DNA of 64,000 nucleotides. It comes from Phreatobacter cathodiphilus. Its GTDB lineage: Bacteria; Pseudomonadota; Alphaproteobacteria; Rhizobiales; Phreatobacteraceae. Both the position numbers and the translations under genes were made by a program. The DNA is taken from assembly GCF_003008515.1 (NCBI RefSeq), contig NZ_CP027668.1, forward strand, positions 186,001 to 250,000, read 5' to 3'. Numbering within the stretch: position 1 is the stretch's first letter; the number at the start of each line of letters is the position of its first letter. Below are positions 62,540 through 64,000 of the stretch, piece by piece. The notes under the pieces were generated by a model, which did no database searches, had not been told where the DNA came from, and saw only the letters and a program-made list of their open reading frames with translations.

Positions 62540-63937
62540 TCACCCCTTCCGCCGCTCCGCCGCCAGCACCGTCTCCGCCACCCAGCGGGCGATGCCGGTG
62601 AGGGCGTGGTCGCCGTGCTGCTGGCCGATCACCTGCACGCCGCAGGGCAGGCCGTCGACGGCCAGCAGCGGCAGCGAGATGGCCGGCGCGCCGGTCACCG
62701 AGGTCCAGGCGTTGAAGGCCGGCAGGCCGGTGGTGTGGGCGATGCCGGAATCGGTGCCCTTGTTGTCGAGGCGCGGGGCGGCGCCGACGTTCGACAGGCA
62801 GATCATGGCGTCCCCCGCCGCCGCCACGGCGAGCAGGGCGCGCTTGGCATGGTCGCGGGCCACCAGCAGGGCGCGGTACTCGTCCAGCGTCACCTTCTGG
62901 CCGAGAATGTGCCGCTGCATCATGCTGTCGGAGAGGCCGCCGCCGTGCTCGGCCACCAGATTGTCGAGCGACCAGCGCATCTCGTAGGCGCAGATGTCCC
63001 GCGTCATGGCGAGGCTGTCGCCGATGGCCCGCTCGAAGGCCTCCACGACGGGGTTGTCGCGGCGAGAGACGATCTCGACGCCGGCGTCGCGCAGCACCGC
63101 CAGCACGCCCTCGAAGGCGGCGCGGGAGGCGGCGTCGGTGGCCGCCCAGCCCTCCGCCTCGATCACCACGAGGCGGGAGGGTGCGACGGGGGCGTGCAGC
63201 GTCGCCGGGCCGACCAGGCCGGGATAGCCGGGATCGCCGCCGGCCCTGATGGCGATTGCGTGGGCGACGCGCCACATGTCCTCGAGGCTGCCGGCATGGA
63301 CGCCGAGATGGCTCTGGCTGAAGCCCTGCCGTTCGCCGCGGTGCAGGGCGCCCATGGTGGGCTTCAGCGCGTAATTGGCGCAGAAGCCGGCCGGCCGAAT
63401 GCAGGAGCCGACCACCTGCGAGCCCAGCGTCACCGGCACCATGCGGGCGCCCACCGCCGCGGCCGAACCCGAGGACGAGCCGCCCGGCGAATGCTCCGCC
63501 GAGAAGGGATTGGTGGTGGGGCCGGGATGGGACATGCCGAGCTCGGTCGTCACCGCCTTGCCGAGGATGACCGCGCCTGCCGCCCGCAGCGCCTGCACGC
63601 TGGCCGAATCCTGCTTCGGCCAGTTTTTCTCATAGAGGGGGCTGCCCATCTTCGTCGGCATGTCGCGGGTGGCGTAGAGGTCCTTGATACCCACCGGGAT
63701 CCCGTCGATGGGCGAGAGCGGCTGCCCCGCCTTATAGCGCTCCGTGGCGGCATCCGCCGCGGCGCGGGCGCCCTCCCGGTTCAGCGTCACCCAGGCCTTC
63801 ACCACCGGCTCGCGCTCGTCGATCGTGGCGAGGCAGCGTTCCAGATAGGCCCGCGGGCTGTCGGTGCCGGCGAGGAAGTTCGGCACCTGGTCACAATAGG
63901 TCAGGGCCTGGAACGTGGTCGGGCTGTAGGACGGCAT
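62540..63937 (-). CDS. Amidase-signature family hydrolase
   Basis: A 465-residue amidase. The triad is visible: Lys85 (PVGIKDLYATRD), cis-Ser in GGSSSGSAAA (about Ser156), and nucleophile Ser178 in GSCIRPAG. The family hydrolyses carboxylic amides; this one lacks the glutamyl-tRNA partner genes gatB/gatC, so it is more likely catabolic. Start ATG 63937 (MPSYSPTTF) is followed by the family-typical N-terminal helix. The remaining 63 bp to the window end carry no feature I can support. Confidence 0.9.
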   Translation of the reverse strand: MPSYSPTTFQALTYCDQVPNFLAGTDSPRAYLERCLATIDEREPVVKAWVTLNREGARAAADAATERYKAGQPLSPIDGIPVGIKDLYATRDMPTKMGSPLYEKNWPKQDSASVQALRAAGAVILGKAVTTELGMSHPGPTTNPFSAEHSPGGSSSGSAAAVGARMVPVTLGSQVVGSCIRPAGFCANYALKPTMGALHRGERQGFSQSHLGVHAGSLEDMWRVAHAIAIRAGGDPGYPGLVGPATLHAPVAPSRLVVIEAEGWAATDAASRAAFEGVLAVLRDAGVEIVSRRDNPVVEAFERAIGDSLAMTRDICAYEMRWSLDNLVAEHGGGLSDSMMQRHILGQKVTLDEYRALLVARDHAKRALLAVAAAGDAMICLSNVGAAPRLDNKGTDSGIAHTTGLPAFNAWTSVTGAPAISLPLLAVDGLPCGVQVIGQQHGDHALTGIARWVAETVLAAERRKG

Positions 63938-64000
63938 CGGCGGCTCCCGGCGATACGAGGGTATCGGCGAATGCTAGACGCCTTTGCCGGGATGGGGATG

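Overview
The window is GC-rich chromosomal DNA (mostly near 70% G+C) from an alphaproteobacterium, probably of the Hyphomicrobiales (Rhizobiales). The gene types support this: several UgpC-type, peptide and TRAP uptake systems, an ilvB/ilvN/ilvC group next to pdxJ, actinobacterial-type myo-inositol-phosphate synthase, and REP-like palindromes. I could not identify the genus. No rRNA, tRNA or CRISPR array is visible.

Layout: 1-4.8 kb holds the end of a membrane protein and a four-gene UgpC-type carbohydrate ABC operon with a likely promoter and operator. 5-7.1 kb has two small proteins and a LysR regulator. 7.3-13.4 kb is a TRAP transporter operon with a SAF-domain dehydrogenase and two short-chain dehydrogenases, probably for an organic or sugar acid. 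13.6-32.7 kb is the centrepiece. 32.7-36.3 kb has a secreted protease with five cysteine-paired repeats and a serine hydrolase. 36.6-43.3 kb is a peptide-type ABC transporter flanked by two amidohydrolases. 43.3-52.5 kb is mixed: a decayed toxin-antitoxin remnant, a MetE-like protein, a glyoxalase-fold dioxygenase, a kinase-UspA fusion next to a phosphoesterase, NUDIX, PhzF, PdxY and two SnoaL-like proteins. 52.8-58.8 kb is branched-chain amino-acid synthesis: ilvC with a TetR regulator, and ilvB/ilvN split by an AbrB/VapC-type module and preceded by a leader-peptide attenuator. 58.9-60.8 kb is a low-GC two-gene insertion with an ImmA/IrrE-type peptidase. 60.9-62.5 kb is a RES-toxin/DUF2384-antitoxin pair separated by a palindromic repeat. 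An amidase closes the window.

The 19-kb block at 13.6-32.7 kb reads as one lipid pathway. It encodes serine palmitoyltransferase, a private acyl carrier protein with ketosynthase and two hot-dog proteins, a GNAT-fold protein resembling bacterial ceramide synthase, a ceramide-reductase-like dehydrogenase, myo-inositol-phosphate synthase, a CDP-alcohol phosphotransferase, a PgpA-like phosphatase, a PAP2 protein resembling inositol-phosphorylceramide synthase (AUR1-like), a GT32 transferase of the family that contains yeast SUR1/CSG1, further glycosyltransferases, a flippase-like membrane protein, and LptB/LptF/LptG-type exporter parts. Several pairs overlap by 4 bp. My inference is a pathway that makes inositol-phosphorylated, probably glycosylated sphingolipid and moves it to the outer membrane, parallel to the fungal IPC/MIPC route. 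The individual families are known; the assembled system in this lineage is the main candidate for something undescribed.
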